Notes: generated by a model not told the origin, from the letters alone. 64,000 bases of DNA from Roseiarcus sp036488815 (GCA_036488815.1 DASXGX010000162.1:32713-96712), one strand, 5' to 3'. Positions 8,071 to 17,419 are shown, counted from the stretch's first letter. Made by a program: numbers and translations.

Positions 8071-9494
8071 CGGACGGCTCCACTCTTGGCGCGCCATTGG
8101 CTTTGGAAAGTCGGGCCCTGCGGCGCCGTCATGTCGCGATAGCGCGTCCACCCGCCGGCGAAGGGTAGCCAGGAGAAACGGCCCCGCGCGCGCCCGGCTA
8201 GATTCAGCGCGCGCATCCCGAGATTGGTGGCGAAGCGATAGAGCGCCGGGCGCTTGGCGAAGAAGGCCCAGAAGGCGAGGCCGGAGCGCACCGTCGCAGG
8301 CGACAGATGGCGCTCGAACTCCCGCTCGCGCCAGTGGCGCATCATCTTCGGCAGCGGGATCCGCATCGGACAGACCTGTTCGCAGCGCCCGCAGAAGGTC
8401 GAAGCGTTCGGCAACTGGCCGCCCTCGGCAACGCCGATCAGAGAGGGTGTCAGCACGGCGCCCATCGGGCCGGGATAGACCCAGCCGTAAGCGTGCCCGC
8501 CGACCGCGTGATAAACGGGGCAATGGTTCATGCAGGCGCCGCAACGAATGCAGCGGAGCATGTCCTCGAAATCGCCCCCCAGCATCGCCGAGCGGCCGTT
8601 GTCGAGCAAAATGACGTGATATTCCTCCGGCCCATCCGGATCGCCCGGCCGGCGCGGCCCGGTGGAGAGGGTCGTATAGACCGACATGTCCTGGCCGGTC
8701 GCCGAACGCGCCAGCACGCGCAGGATCTGCGCGACGTCGGAAAGCGTCGGCACGAGCTTTTCGATCGAAGCGACGACGACATGGACCTTGGGCAGGATCT
8801 GCGTCAGGTCGCCGTTGCCTTCGTTGGTGACGATGATCGACGTGCCCGTCTCGGCGACGAGGAAATTCGCGCCGGTTATGCCGATGTCGGCGGTGAGGAA
8901 CTTGTTGCGCAGGATGCCGCGCGCTTCGCCGAGCAACTGCTCGGGCTGCGAGAGGTCGCGATCGGGCGGCAGGTCGCGATGGGCGCGGCGGAAGTCGGCC
9001 TCGACGTCGGCCTTGGTCACGTGGATGGCGGGCGCGATGATGTGCGAGGGCGCCTCGCCGCGCAGTTGAATGATGTATTCGCCGAGGTCGGTCTCGATCG
9101 CCTCGACGCCAGCGCCCTCGAGCGCGGCGTTGAGGCCGATCTCCTCGGAGATCATCGACTTGCCCTTGGTGACGGCCTTGGCTCCGCGCTCCTTGCAGAG
9201 GCCGAGCACGATATCGACCGCCTCGGCCGAGGTTCGCGCGTAGTGCACCTGGCCGCCCGCTTCGGCGACCTTGCGCTCGTAGGCCTCGAGATAGAGGTCG
9301 AGATGCGCAAGCGTGTGGTCCTTGATCGCGCGCGCGCTGTCGCGCAGGGCGTCGAACTCGGGCAGGCGATCGACCGCGGTCGATCGGCGGCCGATGAAAT
9401 TGCTGGCGTGAAGCAGGGCGCCCTGCAGGCGCTCGTCGTGCAGCGCTTCATGGACGTTGTCCTTGAAGCGGGGCGTCGTAACGGCGATGGTCAT
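8067..9494 (-). CDS. lutB: Lactate utilization iron-sulfur protein B
   Basis: A 475-residue protein. The N-terminal LUD domain includes AVTKGKSMISEEIGLN and FLVAETGTSIIVTNEGNGD. A double 4Fe-4S ferredoxin module follows with CIRCGACMNHCPVY (~305) and FCGRCEQVCPMRIPLP (~355). The C-terminal ~100 residues are an Arg-rich extension. It is the electron-transferring core of the LutABC L-lactate oxidation system. The ATG at 9494 overlaps the stop of lutA, and its own stop overlaps the start of lutC. Both clusters have the full set of cysteines, so the subunit should be active. Confidence 0.92.
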   Translation of the reverse strand: MTIAVTTPRFKDNVHEALHDERLQGALLHASNFIGRRSTAVDRLPEFDALRDSARAIKDHTLAHLDLYLEAYERKVAEAGGQVHYARTSAEAVDIVLGLCKERGAKAVTKGKSMISEEIGLNAALEGAGVEAIETDLGEYIIQLRGEAPSHIIAPAIHVTKADVEADFRRAHRDLPPDRDLSQPEQLLGEARGILRNKFLTADIGITGANFLVAETGTSIIVTNEGNGDLTQILPKVHVVVASIEKLVPTLSDVAQILRVLARSATGQDMSVYTTLSTGPRRPGDPDGPEEYHVILLDNGRSAMLGGDFEDMLRCIRCGACMNHCPVYHAVGGHAYGWVYPGPMGAVLTPSLIGVAEGGQLPNASTFCGRCEQVCPMRIPLPKMMRHWREREFERHLSPATVRSGLAFWAFFAKRPALYRFATNLGMRALNLAGRARGRFSWLPFAGGWTRYRDMTAPQGPTFQSQWRAKSGAVR

Positions 9495-10276
9495 CGCTTG
9501 GCTCCTGTCGCGGCTTCGCCGATCGGCGGATCGTTCGTCATGCCGGCCAGCACTTCGGCGACGTGACGCACCTTCACTGCCCGGCCCTCGCGTTGCATCT
9601 TGCCGGCCATGTTCATCAGGCAACCCAGATCGCCGGCGAGCAGCGTGTCCGCCCCGCTCGCCGCGACGTTGGCGCTCTTCTGGCGAACGATCGCGTCGGA
9701 CAACTCGCCGTATTTGACCGCGAAGGTGCCGCCGAAGCCGCAGCAGACGTCCGCCTCGTTCATTTCGACGAGCCGCAGACCCTCGACGCTGGCGAGCAGC
9801 TTGCGCGGCTGGCTCATGACCCCGAGCTCCCGCAGCCCTGAGCAGGAATCGTGATAGGCGACCGCCCCGTCGTAGCGCGCCGACACCTTGCGCACGCCGA
9901 GCCGGTCGAAGAGAAAGCTGACGAGCTCGTGGCATTTGGCGGCGAAGGCGTTCGCCTTGACGGCCATGTCCGGCTCGTCGGCGAACAGCTCGGGATAGTG
10001 CTTGGCGAGCATCCCGGCGCAGGAGCCGCTCGGCGCAACGACGGCGTCGCAATCCTCGAAGGCGGCCATCGTCTGACGCGCGATCGCCTGGGCCGTCGCG
10101 CGATCGCCGGAATTGTACGCGGGCTGTCCGCAGCAGGTCTGCGAGGGCACGACGACCTTGCAGCCGGCTTCCTCCAGCAGCTTGACCGCGGCGAAGCCGA
10201 CGCTCGGGCGCATCAGGTCGACAAGACAGGTCACGAACAGCCCGACGCGCAGCGCTGGCTTCACGGCTTCATCCAC
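9491..10276 (-). CDS. lutA: Lactate utilization protein A (CCG-domain)
   Basis: I chose the GTG at 10276 because an AGAGGA sequence lies 7 bases upstream and the protein then starts just before the conserved RVGLFVTCLVD. The 261-residue product has the two cysteine-rich CCG domains expected of LutA/GlcF-type subunits: QTCCGQPAYNSGD (~65) and DSCSGLRELG with VCCGFGGTFAVKYGEL (~165-205). It is first in the lutABC operon and transfers electrons during L-lactate oxidation. It is divergent from pncB with a 92-base gap that must hold promoters for both. Confidence 0.9.
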   Translation of the reverse strand: MDEAVKPALRVGLFVTCLVDLMRPSVGFAAVKLLEEAGCKVVVPSQTCCGQPAYNSGDRATAQAIARQTMAAFEDCDAVVAPSGSCAGMLAKHYPELFADEPDMAVKANAFAAKCHELVSFLFDRLGVRKVSARYDGAVAYHDSCSGLRELGVMSQPRKLLASVEGLRLVEMNEADVCCGFGGTFAVKYGELSDAIVRQKSANVAASGADTLLAGDLGCLMNMAGKMQREGRAVKVRHVAEVLAGMTNDPPIGEAATGAKR

Positions 10277-10368
10277 GGACGCATCCTCTTCTCGCTCTCC
10301 GGCCGGCGTCGGTTCAGGAATGCGCGCACGCCCTTGTCGCTCGCCGCGCCGGCCCCTAAACTCCAGCC

Positions 10369-11682
10369 ATGATCCCGGATATCGCCACGCGTGTCTACAA
10401 TCACACCTTCCGCATCGATCCAATCGTGCGGACGCTGCTCGATACGGACTTTTACAAAATTTTGATGCTCCAGATGATCTGGAAGTTTCACCGCAATCGC
10501 CGTGTGACCTTCCAGCTCATCAACCGCTCCATCGAGGTCCGCCTCGCCGACACCGTCGACGAGCGCGAACTCACCGACCAGCTCGACCATGCGCGCAGCT
10601 TGCGGCTCGCCAAGAACGAACTGATCTGGCTCGCCGGCAACACCTTCTACGGCACGAAGCAGATTTTCGAGCCGGAATTCATGGAGTGGCTGAGCGAATT
10701 CCGCCTGCCGGAATACGAGCTGACCCGCTGCGACGGCCAGTACGAGTTGCGCTTCGCCGGTCCGTGGACGGGAACGACGATGTGGGAGATCCCGGCCCTC
10801 TCCATCATCAACGAGCTGCGCGCCCGCGCCGCCATGCGCGCGATGAGCCGCTTCGACTTCGACGTGCTCTACGCGCGCGCCAAGGCCAAGCTGTGGAGCA
10901 AGGTCGAACGCCTGCGCGCGCTCGCCGCCGAAGGCCCGGTGCGGATTTCCGATTTCGGCACCCGCCGGCGGCACGGCTTCCTCTGGCAGCGCTGGTGCGT
11001 CGAGGCGATGCAGGAGGGGCTGGGCGCCAATTTCGTCGGCACGTCGAACGTCAAGCACGCGATGGACACTGGCCTCGAGGCGATCGGCACCAACGCCCAC
11101 GAGCTGCCGATGGTCTATGCGGCGCTCGCCAACGACGACGACGCCCTGCGCGCGGCGCCTTACGACGTGCTGCGCGACTGGTCGCGCATGTACGACGGCA
11201 ATCTCCTGGTCGTCCTGCCCGATTGCTTCGGCACGACGTCCTTCCTCGAGCGGGCCCCCGACTGGGTCGCCGACTGGAAAGGCGCGCGGCCCGATTCCAA
11301 AGAGCCGATCGAAGGCGCGGAAGAGCTGATCGCCTGGTGGAAGCGGCGCGGCCGCGACCCCAGCAAGAAGCTGATCGTGCTGTCCGACGCGATGGACATC
11401 GACTCGATCGAGGCGGCGGTGCGCACGCTGCGCGGGCGGATCAATCTCTCGATCGGCTGGGGCACCAACCTCACCAACGACTTCAAAGGCTGCGCGCCAG
11501 CCGGCGTCGACGGCGAACTCAGGGCCATCTCGCTCGTCTGCAAGGTCACCGAGGCGGATGGACGCCCCGCCGTCAAGCTCTCCGACAATCCCAATAAAGT
11601 GTTGGGAATGCCCGAGGAGGTCGAGCGCTACCGCCGCGTCTTCGGCAAGGCCGGCATGGCGGCGACTCCGGTGCTGGTTTAG
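10369..11682 (+). CDS. pncB: Nicotinate phosphoribosyltransferase
   Basis: A 437-residue, full-length PncB. It makes nicotinate mononucleotide from nicotinate and PRPP, the entry step of NAD salvage. Visible family features are TDFYKILMLQMIWKFH near the N-terminus, FGTRRRHGFLWQRWC with the conserved His region, GTSNVKHAMDTGLEAIGTNAHE, and the phosphate-binding stretch LSIGWGTNLTNDF. It sits between the two halves of the lactate/glycolate region but has no obvious pathway link beyond NAD supply. A C5-GAGA-G5 hairpin follows at about 11696-11711, before the convergent GntR gene. Confidence 0.92.
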   Translation: MIPDIATRVYNHTFRIDPIVRTLLDTDFYKILMLQMIWKFHRNRRVTFQLINRSIEVRLADTVDERELTDQLDHARSLRLAKNELIWLAGNTFYGTKQIFEPEFMEWLSEFRLPEYELTRCDGQYELRFAGPWTGTTMWEIPALSIINELRARAAMRAMSRFDFDVLYARAKAKLWSKVERLRALAAEGPVRISDFGTRRRHGFLWQRWCVEAMQEGLGANFVGTSNVKHAMDTGLEAIGTNAHELPMVYAALANDDDALRAAPYDVLRDWSRMYDGNLLVVLPDCFGTTSFLERAPDWVADWKGARPDSKEPIEGAEELIAWWKRRGRDPSKKLIVLSDAMDIDSIEAAVRTLRGRINLSIGWGTNLTNDFKGCAPAGVDGELRAISLVCKVTEADGRPAVKLSDNPNKVLGMPEEVERYRRVFGKAGMAATPVLV

Positions 11683-11733
11683 CGCCTTCGGCCGCCCCCG
11701 AGAGGGGGGAAGGACCTTCTGATCCGCCCTCAT

Positions 11734-12498
11734 TCAAGCCGCTACGATGTCTTGTCGCGCAATGCGGCGCAGCGAGGTCGCCTGCCGCATTTCCTCGCCG
11801 CGCATCTCGGCGTGCGCTTCGCGCAGGAAAGCGATGTGGCCGGAGGCGGCCGCCTCGGCTGCCGCCGGATCGCCGTCGAGCACCGCGGCGCCGATGCGCA
11901 AATGCTGCTCCAGCAGGGCCTCGCGCACGCCGGGCCGGCGATAGAGACTTTCGCGATTGAAGAAGACGCCCTGGCGCAGCAGATCGGCCAGAGCGCGCAT
12001 GACATGCAGCACCACCACGTTGTGCGCCGCCTCGTAGATCGCGACATGCAGTCCGACATCCGCCTCGGTTTCGCTCGCAGCGTCCCCGGCTTCATGGGCT
12101 CGCCGCATGTCGTCGAGGCAGCGGCGAAGGATCTGCCGGTCCGCCTCGGTCGCGCGCCGGGCGGCCGAGCGCGCCGCGTCCGCCTCGACCACGGCGCGGA
12201 ATTCGAAATAATCGGCCGCAACGCGCTCGTCGTCGCGAAACATCTCGGCGAGCGGATCGGCGAGCTTGGCGAGATAGGACGCGACGGTCGTTCCGGTCTT
12301 GCCGACGACGACGAGCCCCTTGGCCTCGAGTTGCGCAAGGCCGTCGCGCAGGGAAGGCCTGGATACGCCGAGCTTGGCGGCGAGCTCGCGCTCGGCGATC
12401 AGTCGCTCGCCCGGCCGCAACACCCCCTCGACGATCAGCGCCTGAATGCGGTCGGCGATCGCATCCGCCAGACGGGCCGGTTTGATGGTGACGCTCAA
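11734..12498 (-). CDS. GntR/FadR-family regulator of lactate genes
   Basis: FadR-subfamily repressor of about 254 residues. The winged helix (~20-80) includes LRPGERLIAERELAAKLGVSRPSLRDGL. The helical FCD ligand domain follows, with metal-site-type histidines in DVGLHVAIYEAAHN and EQHLRIGAAVLDGD. I prefer the TTG at 12498 because GGGAGG lies 5 bases upstream; an ATG at 12528 would add 10 residues but lacks such a site. It is divergent from the lactate permease gene, as LldR/PdhR-type regulators often are. Regulation of lctP and perhaps of lut and glc by lactate or glycolate is inferred. Confidence 0.82.
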   Translation of the reverse strand: MSVTIKPARLADAIADRIQALIVEGVLRPGERLIAERELAAKLGVSRPSLRDGLAQLEAKGLVVVGKTGTTVASYLAKLADPLAEMFRDDERVAADYFEFRAVVEADAARSAARRATEADRQILRRCLDDMRRAHEAGDAASETEADVGLHVAIYEAAHNVVVLHVMRALADLLRQGVFFNRESLYRRPGVREALLEQHLRIGAAVLDGDPAAAEAAASGHIAFLREAHAEMRGEEMRQATSLRRIARQDIVAA

Positions 12499-12858
12499 GC
12501 TCGCCTCCCCTCTCAACGCGGGCGGCATCCCTGCCGTAGGGCGCGCTGTTTGGTCGAATCGAACCCGTCACCCACGGCCGTCGCGCCCGCGAGCGCAGGC
12601 GCCCAGCGGCGTAGGGCGCGGGCGCTTCACAATGAGTGGTTCGCGGCGGCGGCCTGGACCCCGCGTTCGCGGGTATGACAGGACGGCGACGCCTCTATTC
12701 CAGCGCAGCGTGCCCTAGGTAAGTCGGATGGACCGGGGCGGTCAAGGTAATCTGAATTGACCAAGCGACCGCCGGCTAGATACATCTACCCCGAGCCGCG
12801 GAGACAAGCGGCGGCGGCGAGCCGGTCTCCTTCCGGTCGCGAAAGCACGGGAGGCACA
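12499..12858. other. Divergent intergenic region GntR / lactate permease
   Basis: This 360-base stretch has no convincing gene. It must contain both divergent promoters and presumably the GntR operator. Part of it (about 12580-12684) resembles a diverged copy of the dispersed palindromic repeat seen at 19033 and 57478. No clear operator dyad was recognised. The permease is preceded by GGGAGG at 12849-12854. Confidence 0.6.
12580..12684. repeat. Diverged copy of dispersed palindromic repeat
   Basis: Shares the layout of the 19033 and 57478 copies: a GC-rich inverted arm pair (CCCGCGAGCGC near the start, CCGCGTTCGCGGG near the end), a central GGCGGCGGCCTGGACC and a terminal TATGACAGG. Similarity is much lower than between the other two copies, so the boundaries are approximate. 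Confidence 0.45.
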
Positions 12859-14475
12859 ATGTTTCAGCAGCTCCTGACCCCTGTAGGGGGCAATCTTGCG
12901 TTGTCGTTCGCGACGGCCAGCCTGCCGATCGCCACCGTCCTCGTCCTGCTCGGCGTGTTGCGGCGGCCCGCCTGGCAAGCCTCGCTCGCCGGGCTCGTCG
13001 TCGGCTTCGTCATCGCGGTCGGCGTCTGGAAGCTGCCTGTCGGGCTCGCGATCAGCGCGACGCTCAACGGCGTCGTGTTCGCGCTGTGGCCGGTGATGTG
13101 GATCGTGTTCAACGCGATGCTGCTCTACAACGTGTCCGTCGTCTCGGGGCGCTTCGACGCCTTCCGCCGCTGGACGCTGGACCACCTCCCCAACGATCGC
13201 CGGATCGTGCTGGTCGCGATCGGCTTCTGCTTCGGCGCGCTGCTCGAAGGCGTCGCGGGCTTCGGCACGCCGATCGCGATCACCGGTTCGCTCCTCATCC
13301 TCGTCGGTTTCGCGCCGCTCGAGGCGATCGTCTACGTGCTGATCTTCAACACCGCGCCGGTGGCCTTCGGCGCGCTCGGCGCGCCTGTGACTGTGCTCGG
13401 CGCGGTCACCGGCCTGCCGGCCAACGTCCTCGGCGCGATGATCGGCCGCCAGTTGCCGTTCATGGCGCTCATCCTGCCGTTCTATGTGATGTTCGTCTAC
13501 GGCGGCGCACGCTCGGTGCGGGCGATCTGGCCGGCCCTCCTGGTCGCCGGCGGGAGCTTTGCGCTCTGTCAGTTCGTCGCCTCGAACTTTATCGATTACT
13601 CCCTCACCGACGTGCTCGCCTCGCTCGGCTCGCTCATCGTCACGCTCGGCTTCCTCACGATCTGGAAGCCCGCGCCCGATTTGCGATTTGCGATTACGCG
13701 CCGGGAACCTGCTGTGGGCGAAGTGAGCGACACGCCCGCCTGGCAGGGATGGCTGCCCTGGCTGATCGTCGCCGCGGTCGTCATCGTCTGGACCGCGCTC
13801 AAGATCTTCGCCATCGGGCAGATCAATCTGCGGTGGCCCGGCCTCGACAAGGCGATCTCGATCACGCTCTACGACAACAAGCCCTATGCGGCGGTGTGGC
13901 AGTTCCAGCCGCTCGCGACGGGGACGGGCATCCTGGTCGCTGCGATCATCACCGCGCTCGCCTGCGGCGTCGGCATCGAAGGCTTCGCCAAATGCGCCGT
14001 CCGGACGGCGCAACAGATCTGGATCGCCGTCTTGACCGTCTGCTTCATCGTCGGCCTCGCCTTTCTGATGAACTATTCCGGGCTCGCCTATACGCTCGGC
14101 CTCGGCGTCGCCTCGGTGGGCGGGCTGTTCGTGTTGCTCTCGCCGTTCCTCGGCTGGATCGCGGTCTTCCTGTCGGGCAGCGACACCTCGGGCAACGCTT
14201 TGTTCGGCAATTTGCAGGTGGTGGCCTCGCGGCAACTCGGTCTCAATCCGGTGCTGTTCGCCGCCACCAATTCGTCGGGCGGCGTCATGGGCAAGATGAT
14301 CTCGCCGCAGAACATCGCGACCGGGGTCTCCGTCACCGACCTCAAGGGCCGCGAGGGCGCCGTCTTCGCCCGCACCTTCCCGCACAGCGTCATCCTGACG
14401 ATCATCCTGGGACTGCTGGTCGCGTTCCAGCAATTTGTCATCCCCTGGATCATCCCCGCCGTCGGCGGCCCGTGA
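12859..14475 (+). CDS. lctP: L-lactate permease (LctP family)
   Basis: The start at 12859 is preceded by GGGAGGCACA. The 538-residue product is a hydrophobic protein with about 13 membrane segments. It shows LctP-family hallmarks: EGVAGFGTPIAITGSLL, FNTAPVAFGALGAPV, the conserved LSPFLGWIAVFLSGSDTSGNALFG, and NSSGGVMGKMISPQNIATG near the C-terminus. It imports lactate and sometimes glycolate with protons across the inner membrane. With lutABC upstream and glcDEF just downstream it supplies substrate to both oxidation routes. A hairpin follows at 14481-14511. Confidence 0.93.
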   Translation: MFQQLLTPVGGNLALSFATASLPIATVLVLLGVLRRPAWQASLAGLVVGFVIAVGVWKLPVGLAISATLNGVVFALWPVMWIVFNAMLLYNVSVVSGRFDAFRRWTLDHLPNDRRIVLVAIGFCFGALLEGVAGFGTPIAITGSLLILVGFAPLEAIVYVLIFNTAPVAFGALGAPVTVLGAVTGLPANVLGAMIGRQLPFMALILPFYVMFVYGGARSVRAIWPALLVAGGSFALCQFVASNFIDYSLTDVLASLGSLIVTLGFLTIWKPAPDLRFAITRREPAVGEVSDTPAWQGWLPWLIVAAVVIVWTALKIFAIGQINLRWPGLDKAISITLYDNKPYAAVWQFQPLATGTGILVAAIITALACGVGIEGFAKCAVRTAQQIWIAVLTVCFIVGLAFLMNYSGLAYTLGLGVASVGGLFVLLSPFLGWIAVFLSGSDTSGNALFGNLQVVASRQLGLNPVLFAATNSSGGVMGKMISPQNIATGVSVTDLKGREGAVFARTFPHSVILTIILGLLVAFQQFVIPWIIPAVGGP

Positions 14476-14480
14476 ACCCA

Positions 14481-14511
14481 AGGGCGCGCTCGTTTACCGG
14501 CGGCGCGCCCT
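14481..14511 (+). terminator. Hairpin between lctP and glcD
   Basis: An 8-bp perfect stem (AGGGCGCG/CGCGCCCT) with a 15-base loop starts 5 bases after the lctP stop and is followed by TATATTCT. It could end the lctP transcript or partly attenuate reading into glcD, whose own AGGAGG site lies right behind it. Confidence 0.45.
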
Positions 14512-14534
14512 TATATTCTCCCTAGGAGGCTCTC

Positions 14535-15968
14535 ATGCCGCAGATCGCTTTTCCCCCGGTCGACCCCTCGGTCCTCGCCCGGCGCGAGGCGATCGTCGCG
14601 GGCCTTGCCGCAATCCTCCCCCCGGACGGCCTGATCGCCGACCTTGCCGGCCGCCGCGCCTTCGAGACCGACGCCTTGACGGCCTATCGGCGCGTACCGC
14701 TCGCCGTCGCGCTGCCACGTTCGACCGAGGAGGCTGCGCGCGTGCTGAAATTCTGCCGCGACGCGGGTGTCAACGTCGTGCCGCGCGGCGCCGGGACGTC
14801 GCTCTCCGGCGGAGCCATTCCGCAAGAGGACGCGATTGTCCTCGGCCTCAGCAAGATGAGCCGCATTCTCGAGGTCAACCTCGCCGACCGCTATGCGCGC
14901 GTCGAGGCCGGTGTCACCAATCTCGCCATCTCGGAGGCGGTCGGCCCGGAAGGCTTCTTCTACGCCCCTGACCCCTCCTCGCAGCTCGCCTGCACCATCG
15001 GCGGCAATATCGGCATGAACTCCGGCGGCGCGCATTGCCTCAAATACGGCGTGACGACCAACAACATCCTCGGCGTGCGTCTCGTCACGCTGGACGGCGA
15101 GGTCCTCGACATCGGCGGCGCCGCGCTGGACGCGCCCGGGCTCGACTGGCTCGGCCTCGTCTGCGGCTCGGAGGGCCAGCTCGGGGTCATGACGGAGGCG
15201 ACGGTGCGCCTGCTCCCGCTCGCCGAAGGGGCGCGGCCAGTCCTGTTCGGCTTCGACTCGGCGGAAGACGCGGGCCAATGCGTCGCCGCGATCATCGGCG
15301 CCGGCGTCATCCCCGTGGCGATGGAGTATATGGACCGGCTCGCGATCGAGATCTGCGAGAACTTCGCGCATGCCGGCTATCCGCTCGATGTCGAGGCGAT
15401 GCTGATCATCGAGGTCGAAGGCGGCGAGGACGAGATGGCGGCGCAGCTCGCCAAGATCTCGGCGATCGCCAAGGCGCATCACGTGAAGACAATCCGCGAA
15501 TCGATGTCGGCGATGGAAAGCGCGCAAATCTGGAAAGGCCGCAAGTCCGCGTTCGGCGCGACCGGGCGCGTCGCCGACTACATCTGCATGGACGGCACGG
15601 TGCCGACCGGCCGGCTGCCGGAAGCGCTGCGCCGCACCGGCGAGATCTGCGCCCGCTATGGGCTGCGCGTCGCCAATGTGTTTCATGCCGGCGACGGCAA
15701 CATGCATCCCTTGATCCTCTACGACGTGAACGATCCGGCGCAGCAGCAGAAGGCCGAAGACGCCGGCATGGACGTTCTCAAGCTCTGCGTCGAACTCGGC
15801 GGCGCGCTCACCGGCGAGCACGGCGTCGGCATCGAGAAGCGCGACCTGATGGGCACGCAGTTTTCGCAAAGCGATCTCGCGCAGCAGATGCGCGTGCGCG
15901 CGGCCTTCGATCCGCAATGGCGGCTCAATCCGGCGAAGGTGTTCCCGCTGGAGGGAAGAACGGAATGA
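14535..15968 (+). CDS. glcD: Glycolate/D-lactate oxidase FAD subunit
   Basis: A 477-residue FAD-linked 2-hydroxy-acid dehydrogenase subunit, preceded by AGGAGG. The PCMH-type FAD-binding domain (~45-220) shows VVPRGAGTSLSGGAIP, FFYAPDPSSQLACTIGGNIGMNSGG and LVCGSEGQLGVMTEATVRL. The C-terminal cap carries the conserved NVFHAGDGNMHPLI and GALTGEHGVGIEKRDLM. It oxidises glycolate (or D-lactate) and passes electrons through GlcE/GlcF to the respiratory chain at the membrane. The stop overlaps the start of glcE (ATGA, 15965-15968). Confidence 0.93.
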   Translation: MPQIAFPPVDPSVLARREAIVAGLAAILPPDGLIADLAGRRAFETDALTAYRRVPLAVALPRSTEEAARVLKFCRDAGVNVVPRGAGTSLSGGAIPQEDAIVLGLSKMSRILEVNLADRYARVEAGVTNLAISEAVGPEGFFYAPDPSSQLACTIGGNIGMNSGGAHCLKYGVTTNNILGVRLVTLDGEVLDIGGAALDAPGLDWLGLVCGSEGQLGVMTEATVRLLPLAEGARPVLFGFDSAEDAGQCVAAIIGAGVIPVAMEYMDRLAIEICENFAHAGYPLDVEAMLIIEVEGGEDEMAAQLAKISAIAKAHHVKTIRESMSAMESAQIWKGRKSAFGATGRVADYICMDGTVPTGRLPEALRRTGEICARYGLRVANVFHAGDGNMHPLILYDVNDPAQQQKAEDAGMDVLKLCVELGGALTGEHGVGIEKRDLMGTQFSQSDLAQQMRVRAAFDPQWRLNPAKVFPLEGRTE

Positions 15969-17161
15969 ACGCTCGGGAAGAGACGATCCACGCGCCCGCC
16001 GACGAGGCGGAGGCGGCGGAGATCGTGCGCGCGGCCGCGGCGCGCGGCGCAAAGCTCGACATCATTGGCGGCGGCACGCGCCACGGCCTCGGGCGGCCCA
16101 GCGAAGGGGGCGAACAGCTCTCGACGCGCGGGCTCACGGGCATCGTGTTCCACGAACCGGCGGAGATGACGCTGCGCGTTCGCGCCGGCACGACGCTCCG
16201 CGAGGTCGAAGCGGCGCTCGCGCCGCATGGCCAGATGCTGCCGTTCGAGCCGATCGACCACCGTGCGCTCTACGGCGGCGAGGGCGAGCCGACGATCGGC
16301 GGACTGGTCGCGACCAACGCCTCGGGGCCGCGCCGCATCAGCGCCGGCGCTGCGCGCGACAGCCTGATCGGCGTACGGCTCGTCAATGGACGCGGCGAAT
16401 GTGTCATGAGCGGCGGGCGCGTGATGAAGAACGTCACCGGGCTCGATCTCGTCAAGCTCGTTTGCGGCGCACATGGCGCGCTCGGCCTCGTCACCGAGGC
16501 GACGTTCAAACTCTTGCCGACGCCGCAGAGCGAGCGGACGGTCGTCATCCGCCGGATCGACGGCGAGCGTGCGATCGCCGCGATGACTCAGGCGCTGGGG
16601 TCGCCCTACGGCGTCATCGGCGCGACGGCGATCGGCGCCGGCATGGGGCGCGACTTTCCCCGCGTGTTCGTGCGCCTCGAGGGTTTTGAGGACTCCCTCG
16701 AAGCGCGCTCCGAGCGGCTGATCGCGCGGCTCGCCGAATTCGGCGCCAAGCACGCTTTGCAGGGCGAAGAATCCCAGCGTCTGTGGCGCGCGGTGCGCGA
16801 CGTCGAATTCCTCGCCGAGCCGCGCGAGCGCGCCGTCTGGCGCATCAGCCTGCAACCCTCGAAGGGCGCGCGCTTCATCGCCGCCCTCGGCGCCCATGCG
16901 CTCGACCATCTCTACGATTGGGGCGGCGGCCTCGTCTGGCTCGCGAGCGAGCCGACCATCGAGGCGGCAAGCGCCGTGCGCGCCGCCCTCGCCCCGCTCG
17001 GCGGCCATGCGACGCTGATGCGGGCGCCGGACGAACTGCGCGCCCGCGTCGACGTCTTCGAGCCGCCGGCGCCGGCGCTGGCGCGGCTGACGAAGAGCGT
17101 GACGGCGAGCTTCGATCCGCACGGGGTTTTCAATCCGGGGCGGATGTATGCGGGGATTTAG
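15965..17161 (+). CDS. glcE: Glycolate oxidase FAD-binding subunit E
   Basis: A 398-residue protein translationally coupled to glcD. It has the FAD-binding features of GlcE: DIIGGGTRHGLGRP, GEPTIGGLVATNASGPRR, VKNVTG-type VMKNVTGLDLVKLVCGAHGALG, and the C-terminal FDPHGVFNPGRM. It is the second flavin-domain subunit of the GlcDEF complex. A 258-base gap containing a long hairpin separates it from glcF, which is unusual because glcE and glcF are commonly adjacent. Confidence 0.92.
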   Translation: MNAREETIHAPADEAEAAEIVRAAAARGAKLDIIGGGTRHGLGRPSEGGEQLSTRGLTGIVFHEPAEMTLRVRAGTTLREVEAALAPHGQMLPFEPIDHRALYGGEGEPTIGGLVATNASGPRRISAGAARDSLIGVRLVNGRGECVMSGGRVMKNVTGLDLVKLVCGAHGALGLVTEATFKLLPTPQSERTVVIRRIDGERAIAAMTQALGSPYGVIGATAIGAGMGRDFPRVFVRLEGFEDSLEARSERLIARLAEFGAKHALQGEESQRLWRAVRDVEFLAEPRERAVWRISLQPSKGARFIAALGAHALDHLYDWGGGLVWLASEPTIEAASAVRAALAPLGGHATLMRAPDELRARVDVFEPPAPALARLTKSVTASFDPHGVFNPGRMYAGI

Positions 17162-17210
17162 ACGATGAGCGGCAGAGCGGATGCTACCAACCAGGGGAGG
17201 CAGAGCGGAG

Positions 17211-17298
17211 CGCGAGAGGAATTCGAAGTCAAGGATGCGCAAAGCGCACCGCCTTCGGCGGCCCATCGCGCCGTCCTTGAGTTCGAATTCCTCTCGCG
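17211..17298. repeat. Long inverted repeat (25-bp arms) between glcE and glcF
   Basis: The left arm (17211-17235) and right arm (17274-17298) pair at 24 of 25 positions. The 38-base loop holds a second small hairpin (CCGCC-TTC-GGCGG, 17249-17261). Such structures are typical of REP/MITE-like elements or of mRNA-processing hairpins that set different expression of flanking operon genes. Confidence 0.8.
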
Positions 17299-17419
17299 CA
17301 GAATCGCCTCCAAGCAAACAATGACCGGCCGTCGCCGGCGGCGGCGCTTGCCGCGGGCGGGCCTGCCTCTCTGCAACAAGCGACCGACTCGCCGCCCTGC
17401 GCTCATGAGCTGACCATAT

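Noticed and set aside
11696..11711. C5-GAGA-G5 hairpin after pncB as a terminator
   Set aside because: Short stem with no U-run, so it is mentioned only in the pncB entry.
12742..14481. 579-codon minus-strand frame opposite lctP
   Set aside because: Asp/Arg/Glu-rich antisense of hydrophobic codons, a known artefact opposite membrane-protein genes.
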